A stretch of DNA of 64,000 bases from Sesamum alatum (lineage: Eukaryota; Streptophyta; Magnoliopsida; Lamiales; Pedaliaceae). Where the stretch lies: assembly GCA_034509735.1 (NCBI GenBank), contig JACGWO010000006.1, positions 35,209,141 to 35,273,140 on the forward strand, written 5' to 3'. How positions within the stretch are numbered: position 1 is the first letter of the stretch; the number at the start of each line of letters is the position of its first letter. Below the pieces are notes generated by a model, which saw only the letters and a program-made list of their open reading frames with translations, searched no databases and was not told where the DNA came from. The translations under genes and the position numbers were made by a program. This document shows positions 35,655 through 47,194 of the stretch, piece after piece.

Positions 35655-37193
35655 AAAAAATGATTTTTTGTCATGAATAATTATCATACTTAAAAGTGAA
35701 AAATTATGATGAATACTAATTATAAACTAGGCCTATGCAACGACTACTAGTTATTGTTTCTGCAAGCAAGGCAAAACATTAGCCACACCTAATTAAAAAG
35801 GAAATTCTTTTCTATCTATAATTGAAGGTTTTGAAGGTCGGGTTTTTCTTAAAGTTTTAATACTTTAAGAGGGTAATTGATGTGGGATGGATGCTTTAGG
35901 GGTGGTAACTGTATTTAAACCTATGATAAATAATCCAAAATTTTCTTTGTAGTGTCGTAAAATTGCACCAATTATACATGTTTAATATTCTTTTCTAGCT
36001 CAATTTAAAATTTATTGTTCAAGATCAACCAAAATATTTTACAAATTTGTAAGTAGTATTATGTCTCCTTAAATTATACCAATTAACAATTAATTTATGG
36101 TGAATAAAGGGCATGTTATTAATTTGATTTATCCACCGAGAAAATTAAAGTAGTAAACACTATTTATAAGTAAAAATTCTGCAATAAATACAGCAAATAT
36201 ATTTTTCCAAAAAGAATACCAAACTATAATTGGTTAATTAAACTTTTTTTTTAACACATATATTGATTAAACTTTACAACCAACTAATTCAAATACATTT
36301 ACATTTTCCTAAAAGAAAAGGAAAATCTTAAAAGAACATTTTCACAAAAGTTTTCTTGAAAACACACCCAAAAAATCAATGCAAACATTAACATATACTT
36401 TCCTTTCAGAAAATTCTGATTCAAACCTAGTCTGGCAAGACTTAAATTAATTACACGATAAGTATAATACACTTATTTAGTAATAGGTTTATAATTTAAG
36501 AACAATATTTAATTATATGACAAGTGTATCACACTCGCTGTGCGATTAATTGGGTTCGACCAAAACGAACTTGAGTAAGAACTTTCCGTTTCCCAAAATC
36601 TAAGAACAAACTCCACATTATAACTACTACTCTTGTGCCGTACACTTCAGTGTTATTTCCTGTGATATTTCTAGTGAAACACCCTCGAACTAGTATGTTA
36701 CATCTTATCCTTAGATCTATGGATTAGGCAGCTGACTATACAAACCTGCGAGTCTAACAGAAACCATAAACTATGTTCATGATGTAAGAAGTCTTCGTTT
36801 GGATGACGATCATCAGACACGGTCATTAAACGCTTATATATATCGATGCACGTTAAGGGCCTAAACCATCCAATGCTACAAAAACATTTGATCAGTTCAT
36901 TCCATTTTCAGTTTTTTTCCAAGAATTGTCTTGTCTTGTTTTCAGCTTTCTAAAGCTGCAAAATCTTCTTTGCAATTAGCTACTTCTCATTACATTCTCA
37001 ACTTGTACTCAGTTTCGGACCAGCACCCCTGTCTGCATTCACATTCCTGTTTTTGCATGCAGAAAAAAACTGATACATCTAAAACAAGAGTCGTCTTTGC
37101 TATTCTGGTCCCAAATTTTACGTTCTTTTCTTGAATTTCTTCAAGCTACACAGTTTAGAACGTCGTTTTCCTTTGTTTCTGAGGTTTTTGATC
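35655..37193 (+). promoter_or_regulatory. Upstream region of the Ca2+-ATPase gene
   Basis: At 35660-35955 a CACTA-like fragment keeps only its right end (TTTGTAGTG). A short MITE-like repeat (family of 23540-23715) lies at 36412-36595. A TATATATAT box at about 36835-36843 precedes the ATG by ~355 bp and is a candidate core promoter. The 67-codon frame at 36931-37134 is not supported. Confidence 0.4.
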
Positions 37194-40100
37194 ATGTCTG
37201 CTAAATTGCAAGCTAATTTGAAGTGTATGGACATTGTCTTTGACATTCCCGATGACCTTGCAATCAGCATGAGGAACAAGAAGAGATGGCAATTGGCTCT
37301 TGCCAGTGTCAACTGTTCACGGGCCTTGCTTTCTCTGTTCGGTGAAGTTCTTGCTAAAAATGAGAGAAAATTTTCACCAATTCCATCTGATATGAATAGC
37401 ATCAGCAAGAATGTTTCTAACTTTTCTGAAGTTGAATGCGTTGTTGATATTGATAAACCTCCGGCAGCTTCCTACTTCTCCAACGTTGATCAGTCGATCC
37501 TGTCTAGGCTTGTCAAGGAGAAAAGCCTTGACGGGCTTGCTAAGCTTGGAGCCGTTGAAGGAATATCTGCATCTCTCAGAACTGATGTGCAGCAAGGAAT
37601 AAACGATGATGTTGAAGGAATTTTGAGACGAAAAGAAGCTTTTGGCACGAACACTCATCTTAAGCCGCCTACGAAGAGTCTCTTGCATTTTGTTTGTGAA
37701 GCTTTCAAAGATTCAACAATTCTCATCCTCCTGGTTTGTGCCGCGCTATCACTTGGATTTGGTGTCAAGGAACACGGACTGAAGGAGGGATGGTATGATG
37801 GAGGAAGCATATTTGTTGCTGTTTTTCTTGTTATTTCAGTTTCAGCAATCAGCGACTTCAGGCAAAACAAGCAGTTCGACAGACTTTCCAAAATCAGCAG
37901 CAATATCTCAGTGGAAGTTGTGAGAAACGGTAGGCGCCAAGAGATTTCGATTTTTGAGATTGTTGTTGGTGATGTTGTTTGCTTGAAGATTGGTGATCAA
38001 GTCCCTGCTGATGGATTGTTCATAGAAGGGCACTCTTTGCAAGTCGATGAATCTAGCATGACAGGGGAAAGCGATCATGTTGAAGTCAATAAAGATCAAC
38101 ATCCCTTCTTGTTTTCAGGCACCAAAGTTGCTGATGGATATGGGAAAATGCTCGTCACTTCTGTGGGAATGAGCACCACTTGGGGTGAAATGATGAGCAC
38201 AATCAGTCGCAGTCCTGACGAGCAAACGCCTCTTCAAGCACGATTAAACGAGCTGACTTCATCAATTGGTAAGGTTGGTTTGGCTGTGGCTTTCCTTGTT
38301 CTTGTTGTGCTTCTTGTCCGCTACTTTACAGGGAACACAAGGGACGAAAATGGGAACAAAGAGTTCAATGGCAATAAGACTAGAGTTGATGATGTGATCA
38401 ATGCTGTGGTGGGAATTATCGCTGCTGCTGTGACTATCGTAGTCGTTGCTATCCCGGAAGGACTGCCGTTGGCAGTCACACTTACTCTTGCATATTCGAT
38501 GAAACGAATGATGGCTGATCAGGCAATGGTAAGAAAGCTCTCTGCTTGTGAAACCATGGGCTCTGCCACAACCGTATGTACAGATAAAACGGGCACTTTG
38601 ACGATGAACCAAATGAAGGTAACGAAGTTTTGGTTAGGCAAGAACTCTATAGAAGGAGAAAAAATCACTGTGATTGCACCTGATGTAGCAGACTTACTTC
38701 ACCAAGGAGTTGGTCTTAACACTACAGGCAGCGTTTATAGGTCCGCTGTATCAGGAACCGGTTTTGAGTTTTCAGGTAGTCCGACTGAAAAGGCAATTCT
38801 TTCATGGGCAGTTCTAGAATTGAACATGGATATAGATAAAGTAAAACAAGATTTCACAGTTTTATCAGTAGAAGCATTCAACTCGGAGAAGAAGAGAAGT
38901 GGAGTTCTATTGAAAAAAGTTCAAGATGGCACAGCTCATGCACACTGGAAAGGAGCAGCTGAAATGATTCTGGCGATGTGCTCTCACTATTATGATGCTC
39001 AAGGAAGTATCACTGGCCTAGACGACTGCGAAAGGCTGAAATTTGCAGAAATAATTCAAGGTATGGCTAGTAGCAGTCTTCGGTGCATTGCATTTGCATG
39101 TAAGCCGGTCTTAGGAGGAGAGCTGATCAGCAAAAAAATACGTGGAACGATACCAGACAATGGCTTGACTCTTTTAGCCCTTGTCGGCCTGAAAGATCCG
39201 TGTCGTCCTGGTGCCAAGCAGGCTGTGGAAGACTGCCAATATGCAGGTGTGAATGTCAAAATGATCACCGGTGACAATATTTTCACTGCAAGAACCATAG
39301 CCAGGGAATGTGGAATACTTAGCCCGGATCAAGAAGCGAACGATGGATCAGTGGTGGAAGGCGTTGAATTTCGCAGCTACACAGAGGAGGAACGAATGGA
39401 GAAAGTTGAAATAATCCGCGTCATGGCAAGATCGTCTCCGCTAGACAAACTTCTAATGGTGCAGTGCCTGAGAAAGAAAGGCCATGTTGTGGCAGTGACA
39501 GGTGACGGCACAAACGACGCACCAGCACTAAAAGAAGCTGACATAGGACTTTCCATGGGAATCCAGGGCACTGAAGTTGCGAAAGAAAGTTCAGATATTG
39601 TCATCCTGGACGACAATTTCGCTTCCGTTGCCACAGTTTTGAGGTGGGGGAGATGTGTTTACAACAACATTCAGAAATTCATCCAATTTCAGCTCACGGT
39701 AAATGTAGCAGCTCTAGCCATCAACTTTGTAGCAGCAGTTTCAGCCGGTGAAGTACCACTAACAGCAGTACAACTGTTATGGGTGAATCTCATAATGGAT
39801 ACATTAGGAGCACTAGCTCTTGCTACCGAAAATCCCACCAAAGAACTCATGGAAAAGAAGCCGGTTGGGCGAAACGAGCCACTCATCACCAACGTCATGT
39901 GGAGAAATCTTCTTGCACAAGCCCTGTACCAGATTTCAGTTCTCTTGACACTACATTTCAAGGGCAAAGACATATTTCATGTCACCAAGAAGGTAAACGA
40001 AACGCTGATTTTCAACACGTTCGTTCTCTGTCAAGTATTTAACGAATTCAACGCGCGCAAGATTGAGAAGAAGAATGTCTTTGAAGGGATACACAAGAAC

Positions 40101-40325
40101 AAGTTGTTTATGGGGATAATTGGGATAACTCTAGTTCTTCAAGTGGTGATGGTGGAGTTTCTGAACAAGTTTGCTGACACAGAGAGGCTGAATTGGAGGC
40201 AATGGGGAGTTTGTATAGAAATTTCAGCTGCATCTTGGCCAATTGGTTTTCTTGTCAAGTTCTTACCAGTTCCTGAAAGACCATTGGTTAGTTATCTTAA
40301 GTTGAAGAGATTGAAGTTCATGTGA
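37194..40325 (+). CDS. ACA12: Type IIB P-type Ca2+-ATPase, ACA12/ACA13-like, plasma membrane type
   Basis: Intronless, 1043 aa from the ATG at 37194. The frame is open further upstream, but only from a TTG. A basic amphipathic N-terminal segment (about 26-50, MRNKKRWQLALASVNCSRALLSLF) fits the autoinhibitory, calmodulin-binding region of plant type IIB pumps. Actuator TGES is at 290-293, PEGLP in M4 at 421-425, and the phosphorylation site DKTGT with D464. SPTEKAILSW lies in the nucleotide domain, MITGDN starts at 690 and TGDGTNDAPA at 769. About ten membrane segments are expected: two before TGES, two around PEGLP, six after 830. It pumps Ca2+ from the cytosol at ATP cost. Lack of introns is known for Arabidopsis ACA12 and ACA13. 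All catalytic motifs are intact. A decayed relative lies at 47937-57893. Confidence 0.95.
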   Translation: MSAKLQANLKCMDIVFDIPDDLAISMRNKKRWQLALASVNCSRALLSLFGEVLAKNERKFSPIPSDMNSISKNVSNFSEVECVVDIDKPPAASYFSNVDQSILSRLVKEKSLDGLAKLGAVEGISASLRTDVQQGINDDVEGILRRKEAFGTNTHLKPPTKSLLHFVCEAFKDSTILILLVCAALSLGFGVKEHGLKEGWYDGGSIFVAVFLVISVSAISDFRQNKQFDRLSKISSNISVEVVRNGRRQEISIFEIVVGDVVCLKIGDQVPADGLFIEGHSLQVDESSMTGESDHVEVNKDQHPFLFSGTKVADGYGKMLVTSVGMSTTWGEMMSTISRSPDEQTPLQARLNELTSSIGKVGLAVAFLVLVVLLVRYFTGNTRDENGNKEFNGNKTRVDDVINAVVGIIAAAVTIVVVAIPEGLPLAVTLTLAYSMKRMMADQAMVRKLSACETMGSATTVCTDKTGTLTMNQMKVTKFWLGKNSIEGEKITVIAPDVADLLHQGVGLNTTGSVYRSAVSGTGFEFSGSPTEKAILSWAVLELNMDIDKVKQDFTVLSVEAFNSEKKRSGVLLKKVQDGTAHAHWKGAAEMILAMCSHYYDAQGSITGLDDCERLKFAEIIQGMASSSLRCIAFACKPVLGGELISKKIRGTIPDNGLTLLALVGLKDPCRPGAKQAVEDCQYAGVNVKMITGDNIFTARTIARECGILSPDQEANDGSVVEGVEFRSYTEEERMEKVEIIRVMARSSPLDKLLMVQCLRKKGHVVAVTGDGTNDAPALKEADIGLSMGIQGTEVAKESSDIVILDDNFASVATVLRWGRCVYNNIQKFIQFQLTVNVAALAINFVAAVSAGEVPLTAVQLLWVNLIMDTLGALALATENPTKELMEKKPVGRNEPLITNVMWRNLLAQALYQISVLLTLHFKGKDIFHVTKKVNETLIFNTFVLCQVFNEFNARKIEKKNVFEGIHKNKLFMGIIGITLVLQVVMVEFLNKFADTERLNWRQWGVCIEISAASWPIGFLVKFLPVPERPLVSYLKLKRLKFM

Positions 40326-40716
40326 AAACATTAAAGAGTTTCCATTATTACAGTCATGCTTGTTTGGATCTGTATACTGTTCTTAAGACATTAATACTTA
40401 TGTTTTCTTAATAAGATTCAATAAAATAAGAATGTTAGTTTTTATTTTTGGAAAACAATCATTCTGCCTAAATACAGTGAAGCAAACAGTTTGCAGCAAC
40501 TCTGTCAAGAATCAAATAGTTGAAGCATTCACACATATTTTGTAACGATTATACAGAAAATTTGTTGCTTAATATTTTGCGAGCCATGCTTATTACTGCG
40601 TGTGAATATCATCACGTCGTCGGCATAAGCCAAAGGAGAGATATCAAGCCACCTTCAGTACTATCATACCGCATCAGAGCATCATTCTGGAAAAGATTAT
40701 TCCGGCGTCTAGATAC
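40326..40716 (+). other. 3' flank of the Ca2+-ATPase gene
   Basis: A poly(A) signal AATAAA at 40420-40425 lies ~95 bp after the stop and is a likely end of the transcript. Nothing else is recognised. Confidence 0.5.
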
Positions 40717-41538
40717 CATGGTTCAAAGTCGCGGTATCGGCGATTATTGTTCCACATCGATCGCGGCGTATCGAGATATTATCGGACGGTACCAAACAAA
40801 TATGTTATATAATGTTTAAAAAATCCAAAAAAATTAGTAAAATTATAAAGATAATTAAGCACTACAAATTATTATATAATATTACAAACCAAAAGTTTTA
40901 TCGCTGCTTAGGGTGAGGTACAGAAAACCTTTATGTTCTTTGTTTTGCATATGTTGATGAGAACTAAAATTCTTATATAATATTATATATAAATTATTAT
41001 ATAATATTCTTTGCTTTGCGTATGTTGATGAGAACTAAAATTTTCTCTCTGTATTTGTTTGGAAGCTTGTTCCTGGTATGGGTTTAAACCCCATTTTTCT
41101 CGTAAGCTTGCATGATGCTGACTTATCTACTACCGGTGATTTTTGAAAAATAGGCTTGAATGACTTAATTACAATTGGTGAGGATGGCTCATTATTTTCT
41201 TCTCATGTTTTTCTTATATAAGATAATATCAACATAGACAACTAGAAAACTCATCCGTTTGTCAATTATTTGTGTAATACTCACTCATAAATAATTGGTG
41301 TCCAATAATAGTAACATGATTCCTCCACAGCTTCTATCATAATATCGCCGATATCATCGAATATAGGCGATATTATCATTGTATCGGTGATAATATCTAA
41401 TGACATCGAATAATATTGACGATACAAAAAATTCTCGAATAATATATGGGTATCGGCTGATTTTATCGGATCGACAAAGGCCGATCCAATTATGTATCAG
41501 CCGATATCATCGGATATCAACTGATACTTTGAACCATG
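40717..41538. mobile_element. TIR element with TGGTTCAAAGT ends
   Basis: Starts CATGGTTCAAAGTCGCGGTATCGG and ends with the inverted CTGATACTTTGAACCATG. Subterminal regions are full of ATCGG/CCGAT repeats in both halves. About 820 bp, no coding. Remnants with the same terminus occur at 7626 and 41763. Confidence 0.6.
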
Positions 41539-43364
41539 ATTAGATACCACTTCAACGGTTCAGCCTTTCACAAAATCACTTTGCATCAGTGAGATGATTC
41601 GTGGCTAGATATAACTCACGAGAGCTTAATTAGTCATGATTTTGTTGATGACGTTACACAAACTAATCTGCATGTGGTCTGACCACGACTTTTCTGCTTT
41701 CGGAATACGTAATACTATTGTGGATGTGAAACTCCGCAGTAACAGCTAGCGGGACTCCTATCATAGTTCAAAGTATCGGATATCGACTGACATGTATCAC
41801 CGATAATGTTCGATAATATAATTTAATATTATCGACATAATAATAATATGGGCAGCGTAATATATAATATTATCACTTATAGTGGGATATATATTATTGT
41901 TGATAATATCCAATAATATAATATTATGCAAATGCTATATATATATATATATAGGTCAATGAAATTTAGACTTTTTTTCTTTTCAAACTCTTTGTTTAAT
42001 GTATTATTAGATGTAATTAATTATAATGATTATTTTCTTATTACTTTTGCTAATAAATTACTACAACTTCAAGCTTGAAAATAATATATACTTTAATTAA
42101 ATTTTATCCTAAACTTCTTATGTAATTAATATATACTCATGAATAGTATTTATGTTATACATGTTATACATTTGATTTTGTTTTTATTTAAATTTCTAGA
42201 GTTATCTAGCATTCTAATACGCTACATTGCATGTGGATAACAATGCATGCCAATATTATTATTGATACTCGCGATTTTAAATTTGGACTGCTATATAAAA
42301 TAAAACTCGGTCACAACCACCAGAAGATCGTTATAGATGAAGTCTCAAAACTACGTACGATCAACATATTCATCATAGGGTTCTGTGCGCGCGCATACAC
42401 GCATATATATATATATATGTACCAACTGCATGCAAACTCCTAGTTAATTACTCTCCTCAGCATGTGATGAGAGAACTCGGCTATCAACCCCGATTTCACA
42501 TCGAATGAAAGAATCTCGTGTTCCTATCTTTCTGTCTCTTCTACTTTAGTCCCTCATTTGCAAAACTTAAACAATAATTTGTAAAGTAATTTTACGAACA
42601 ATATATAGTTCAAATGCCAGAAATTTCATCCAATTACAAAATAAATTCTGCTCAATTACCAGAAAAAGAAAAAGAAAAATCTCGTTTTGTATTCATTTTA
42701 AATTATCCAATTTATGCCATAAACTATTTTAAATTTATTATTTACATATCACTCATGCATTTTTTTTCTTTCCTTTTTTGATATTGTATATAACCAATTG
42801 TATTATGTGACACGCACTCTTAACTATTATCCGCTTTAGGTTTGCTGGAAACCTAAATTTGCATAGTAGAGCGCCTCACAGGATGAAACTGAAGTGACGT
42901 ATAAGTCCTAAGGCCGCTCTCCTCCTGGAGAGAAACCTTTATCACGTCTAAACAGTTATGCTCGAACAAAACGAGCAATACCTCAAACAACGACCTTTGT
43001 CGAAACGGGACAAGTTAGTAAGTGCAATGTTCAAACAAACTGAAAATTTGCATCTCTGTATCAAACATAAAAATATAAGGCAGGGTCTTCCCTTTTCTTC
43101 TACTAATTTCATGGCAATTTATTTCTTACAGAAAAGCAGGCCGGCTAAAATTAGTCGGCTATAGCTTCCTGACACTGCAGGTAGCATTTTACAAGTAGAC
43201 ATTGTCATACAAACAGCCTAATCACATACTTCTTGTTCATCATTAGCAGCACGAGGCAACTGTCTGAATCCACTTACGAGAACAAAACAACATCCCACAC
43301 AGATTCTGGATTCAATATTCACAACATGACATTACCGAATTTAAACATTCTTCCTATGGATCCA
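41539..43364. other. Intergenic; one TE terminus, 3' side of second DUF247 gene
   Basis: At 41763 CATAGTTCAAAGTATCGG begins another copy of the TGGTTCAAAGT family, with its ATCG-type repeats running to ~41935; its other end is not visible. The 68-codon frame at 42958-43164 has no recognised family. The part next to 43365 is presumably the 3' UTR of the DUF247 gene. Confidence 0.4.
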
Positions 43365-44678
43365 TCACGAGAACTGCTGCGCTTTACCTATGTGGTTGTA
43401 GTAGGAAAGCATGGTGTACAGAGTCTGAAGCAAGGTGAGGATGAGTAATGCAACGGCTGCAAGTACTGAGATGATCGACCACGGGCTACCAAAATAATTC
43501 CTCCGCAAATTTGTTATCCAACTGTTAGAACGACGTTGACATTCACAGTTCACAGCGCTAAAGATTTGAGCGTAACTGAATTTGGTAGAGGTGAGGATAT
43601 TTTTCCCTAGTCGATTAAACATCTCACAGATCTCTTTATCATCGCCTAACCAGTTTCCGATGATCCCATAATAGCACAACCATCTAACATCCTCGGGTGT
43701 GCGAATGAGACAATGCATAAAGAACGTGTAGTCTGAGACATATCTTGCTTCGCAATCTGGCAGGTACTGTTCATATGCAATGAGATTTCTGAATTGCGAT
43801 TCTGTTTCGTCAAATATATTCAATGGTGGAATTCTCAACACCCCATTTTCGAATGTAATATCCATGAAACCACTTGTTCCTTCTGTCTTTTGGAATCTAA
43901 TTCCAACCTCCTGGAGCCCTGAGGTCGACTGTATGCTCTCCCAATTTTGACATGCATTACTTCCAACATTCTTGTGTAAGATTGTCCCAGCAAAAGGAAG
44001 ACAACATATTTCATGTATCAAGCTGCAAAGGTGGTCAATATTCTGTGTCGGTAATTTCTGATAGACTTTTGAGACTGAGATGTTCAGAAACATGCCATCG
44101 ATAAAGCACAAGGTCAGTCCAATTATGTCGTCTCTTGAATCCTCTATTTTAGTCATGTTGAACAGCTGATTTAGGACAAAGAAAGGAAGCTGATTCTCAA
44201 GCAACGTAATGTCATGGCGCAGTTGACTAAGGATTCTCTCATTTTTGAAGATTGGGTCATCGGCAGTTCTCAGATCTTTCAGACTATGGTAGCGGAGTAA
44301 TTCAATGAGGAAGCATCCATCAAGTACCATCATTTTGATAAACTCATTTCCGTCGAGATCAACAGGCTCAGCATAGCATCTCCGTGCTCTTTCTTCCATT
44401 GCTGCCACAGCAGTGACATATTTTTCGACACTATCATTTTTACGACTAAGAAGTTGCTTCAAGTACCAGCACTTGTGCAGGTCCATGTTTTGTAAACTAG
44501 ATTTCCCATGGTGATAAGGACCAATGGACAGTACTTCTGGTTCATAATCGTTGTCCCTTCCAGCAATCCGCAAATGATCATCAACTTTGAAGATAGAGGG
44601 CTTTAAGGCTGGAGAACGTAAGCAATCAAGCATATGCTTGATTTCAAGAGCAATCTCTTTGGTGGAATCCTCAGCCAT
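43365..44678 (-). CDS. DUF247 / UPF0481 family membrane protein, second copy
   Basis: A single exon of 437 aa on the minus strand, clearly paralogous to the protein at 4564-5862: IFKVDDHLR, YEPEVLSIGPYHHGKSSLQNM, MEERARRCYAEPVDLD, DGCFLIELLRYHS, DITLLENQLPFFVLNQLFNMTK and YVSDYTFFMHCLI are shared or nearly so. The C-terminal hydrophobic anchor (WSIISVLAAVALLILTLLQ, about residues 400-425) is followed by a short tail GKAQQFS. The ATG at 44678 gives the family-like N terminus. Function is unknown. A leader intron may exist by analogy with the first copy, but I did not fix it. Confidence 0.93.
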   Translation of the reverse strand: MAEDSTKEIALEIKHMLDCLRSPALKPSIFKVDDHLRIAGRDNDYEPEVLSIGPYHHGKSSLQNMDLHKCWYLKQLLSRKNDSVEKYVTAVAAMEERARRCYAEPVDLDGNEFIKMMVLDGCFLIELLRYHSLKDLRTADDPIFKNERILSQLRHDITLLENQLPFFVLNQLFNMTKIEDSRDDIIGLTLCFIDGMFLNISVSKVYQKLPTQNIDHLCSLIHEICCLPFAGTILHKNVGSNACQNWESIQSTSGLQEVGIRFQKTEGTSGFMDITFENGVLRIPPLNIFDETESQFRNLIAYEQYLPDCEARYVSDYTFFMHCLIRTPEDVRWLCYYGIIGNWLGDDKEICEMFNRLGKNILTSTKFSYAQIFSAVNCECQRRSNSWITNLRRNYFGSPWSIISVLAAVALLILTLLQTLYTMLSYYNHIGKAQQFS

Positions 44679-45192
44679 TTGAATTTCTTGCTAATGGAAA
44701 CAAATGCAGTGAGGCTTCTGCGAAGTAAGACAAATGAAGAGAAGGAGCTACAATGAAGTAAGACAACATCTTGATAACTAGTAATGCACTTGTCAGTAAA
44801 ACTAGTAAAATGTACACGAACAAGTGTTAAAAATATTAAGGTCATGTAAAATAGCATTGAATGTTCAACAAATCTTGAAATATGTTTTTCAGAGCTTTTC
44901 TATTTATGAATATATATAAATATGTTTTATAATAATAACTAACATCATTTCAAATATTATTAGATAAATGGATAACTATTTACATTTAACACTTTACACA
45001 TAAGAGTAGACTTCATATTAGAAAAATAAAACACATTTTTTCTCTACCAAAGGTCATATCACTATTTTAAATGTTGTTAATTTATTGGGTATGTAAACCT
45101 TGTGATTTTAGAATACTAATTTTGGTACTATATACATCATGTTATTTGGTACAGCCGAAGTCTAAAATTTACTTAATTTTATAGGTGTGATC
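44679..45192. other. Upstream region of second DUF247 gene
   Basis: AT-rich beyond about 44870; no gene or repeat ends. Frames at 44603-44857 overlap the gene start in another phase and are not called. Confidence 0.4.
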
Positions 45193-45216
45193 ATAGTTGT
45201 TAAAGGCACATGGCAC

Positions 45217-45399
45217 AAAGGTGCTCTGGAGCCATGCCGCGCGGCGCAAAGGTGCTCTGGAGCCATGCCGCGCGGCGCAAAGGTGCTGGAGCCATGCCGC
45301 GCGGCGCAAAGGTGCTCTGGAGCCATGCGGCGGGGCGCAAAGGTGCTCTGGAGCCATGCGGCGGGGAGCAAAGGTGCTCTGGAGCCATGCGGCGGGGCG
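45217..45399. repeat. 31-bp minisatellite, about 6 units
   Basis: Unit AAAGGTGCTCTGGAGCCATG followed by an 11-base GC block. The first three units end CCGCGCGGCGC and the last three CGGCGGGG(C/A)GC. The third unit lacks three bases. The two subtypes lie in two blocks, as from local tandem duplication. Confidence 0.88.
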
Positions 45400-45689
45400 C
45401 AAGGTGGACGGCACAACACGCGCCTTTTCTGAAGTGCAGCGCATATTTACATAAATAATTTATATATTTATACCATTAGCATTTTTAACAAAATCAACAT
45501 TTTCAAGATTAGGCTTTTAATCTTTTAGCCAAAAGTTTCAAGAGAAAAGGCAAAAATTGTTATCGTCTTCAGCTCTATTTCTTTTTTTCTTTTTTTTTCT
45601 TTTTCTTATTTTATAGAAAGCCAGCCCAACCTTTTATTTTAATGCTGGGCTTCATCTAGGCGCACCAGAGGCGCATCGGTGCGCACCAT

Positions 45690-45950
45690 GGTTGCGCCAG
45701 GTGAAAGCCTAGCGCCCTTTATGGTTGCGCCAGGTGAAAGCCTAGCGCCATTTATGGTTGCCACCATGGTTGCGCCAGGTGAAAGTCTAGAGCCATTTAT
45801 GGTTGCTACCATGGTTGCGCCAGGTGAAAGCCTAGCGCCATTTATGGTTGCTACCATGGTTGCGCCAGGTGAAAGCCTAGCGCCATTTATGGTTGCTACA
45901 GCAGTTGTGCCAGGTGAAAGCCTAGCGCCATTTATGGTTGCCACCGCGGT
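45690..45950. repeat. 45-bp minisatellite, about 6 units
   Basis: Each unit holds GTTGCGCCAGGTGAAAGCCT and then AGCGCCATTTATGGTTGC; the second copy is shortened to ~32 bp. Because 45 is a multiple of three, frames stay open on both strands, but there is no sign of a gene. Confidence 0.88.
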
Positions 45951-46026
45951 TGTGCCATATCAGTGACAATGGCGCTGGGCTCTCACGTTTTGCGCGATGC
46001 GCCATAGCGTGCCATTTACAACTATA

Positions 46027-47194
46027 GGAGAGACGACTCTACAAATTATAAAAATATCTATATATTAAAAACCACAAAAACCGCCCCAACCCAATTAGAC
46101 CGCAAAGTGGGGGCTTGATGATTGCCGGATTGGGTTTGGGTTAAGATTCTTAAAAACCGCAAACATTGGGTTTAGACCGAAAAATTACCTAAAGTGGCCG
46201 AACCCACGCTGCATACACTCCTAAGCTCCATATAATTCAAACACAACCTAAATGTATATACTACAAGGAAGTGCCTGTATATTGAACAATCCTCGTGAGA
46301 GGTCCTTGTAATAACCATGATTTTAATTTTCATTTGATTTTCTTTCTGATTTAAGCTCGGAAAATATGCTCCAGCTTACAACTCTGCACCAGAGATAGCT
46401 ATCAGTCTCTGTAATTAAATGGTTGTAATTTAAAGCACAGTCATGTATTTATCCGGACAAAAACAGAGAAATCAGACACCTATGTACACAAGCCATCTGG
46501 TTAGAAGTCTCAAATTGCACCTAAGAACCATTAACAAGGACTAAGAATCATCCTCATTAGATTTGGCATATGACTGTGAAGTTTCAAGATTTAAAATGAG
46601 GTCAAACTCCCAGATTATACTCCTAAAAGGGAATTCCCAAATCGGTAAACAAGAAAAATAATACTTGGCTCCGACATCATTGAACCCAGACATACAAAAA
46701 CTAATTCAATGTCGGCAGAAACTTACTCAGTTGGCGAACTGCAGATCTGGTTACTGATGGACGCCTACATTTTTTACTTTGGCTGTAGGGTTAAATGAAC
46801 AAATAGCCACTGCTTCAAAAAGTTTTACCTGTTGTTGAACCATGAGAAAGACGACGAATTCAATCAAGAAGCACCCGCTTCAGCCAAAATCTACGGCTGA
46901 TAATCGCAACTCGTTCACGTAAATAATCAGTGTATCCGGAGTTAAGCTCAGCTCCTCAAACATTAGCTTGTTTATTTCTGAAGGAAAACATTAGCTTGTT
47001 GCTAGGTTACCCACTTTATACTCTTTAAGAAATCACCTCTTTCCGGGAATTATCATTATCCACCCTCAAATTTCACTTGATTCTCACTTTCCACCTCGCC
47101 TTGGTAAATTTTTTTATTCCATTCAGATTTGTTCAGATCGAACCAATTATAAAGTGAGTGTGATACATTAATCAGATCACTCTTCCTAAATATG
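46027..47194. other. Intergenic DNA
   Basis: A moderately GC-rich TE-like tract at about 46060-46215 (ACCGCCCCAACCC, GGATTGGGTTTGGG). A MITE-like repeat begins near 47105 (TTCAGATTTGTTCAGATCG) and runs into the duplicated block. No gene. Confidence 0.4.

Larger units (their letters stand above)
45193..46026. mobile_element. TIR element carrying two minisatellites
   Basis: Left end CATAGTTGTTAAAGGCACATGGC and right end GCCATAGCGTGCCATTTACAACTATA are inverted repeats, so the ~830-bp segment reads as one non-autonomous DNA element. It contains two GC-rich tandem arrays (45217-45399 and about 45690-45950) separated by AT-rich DNA. Long frames in several phases are by-products of the repeats. Confidence 0.6.

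Noticed and set aside
37131..37193. Earlier start for the Ca2+-ATPase
   Set aside because: The extension begins with TTG, not ATG, and the added residues do not fit the family; the ATG at 37194 is preferred.
45162..45458. Overlapping frames on both strands in the 31-bp repeats
   Set aside because: Repeats without stops keep many frames open at once; no start context or family.
45217..45950. CRISPR-like array
   Set aside because: Units are contiguous without unique spacers, and the genome is a plant's; these are minisatellites.
45639..45966. Repeat protein encoded by the 45-bp array
   Set aside because: Unit length divisible by three explains open frames on both strands; it lies inside a TIR element.
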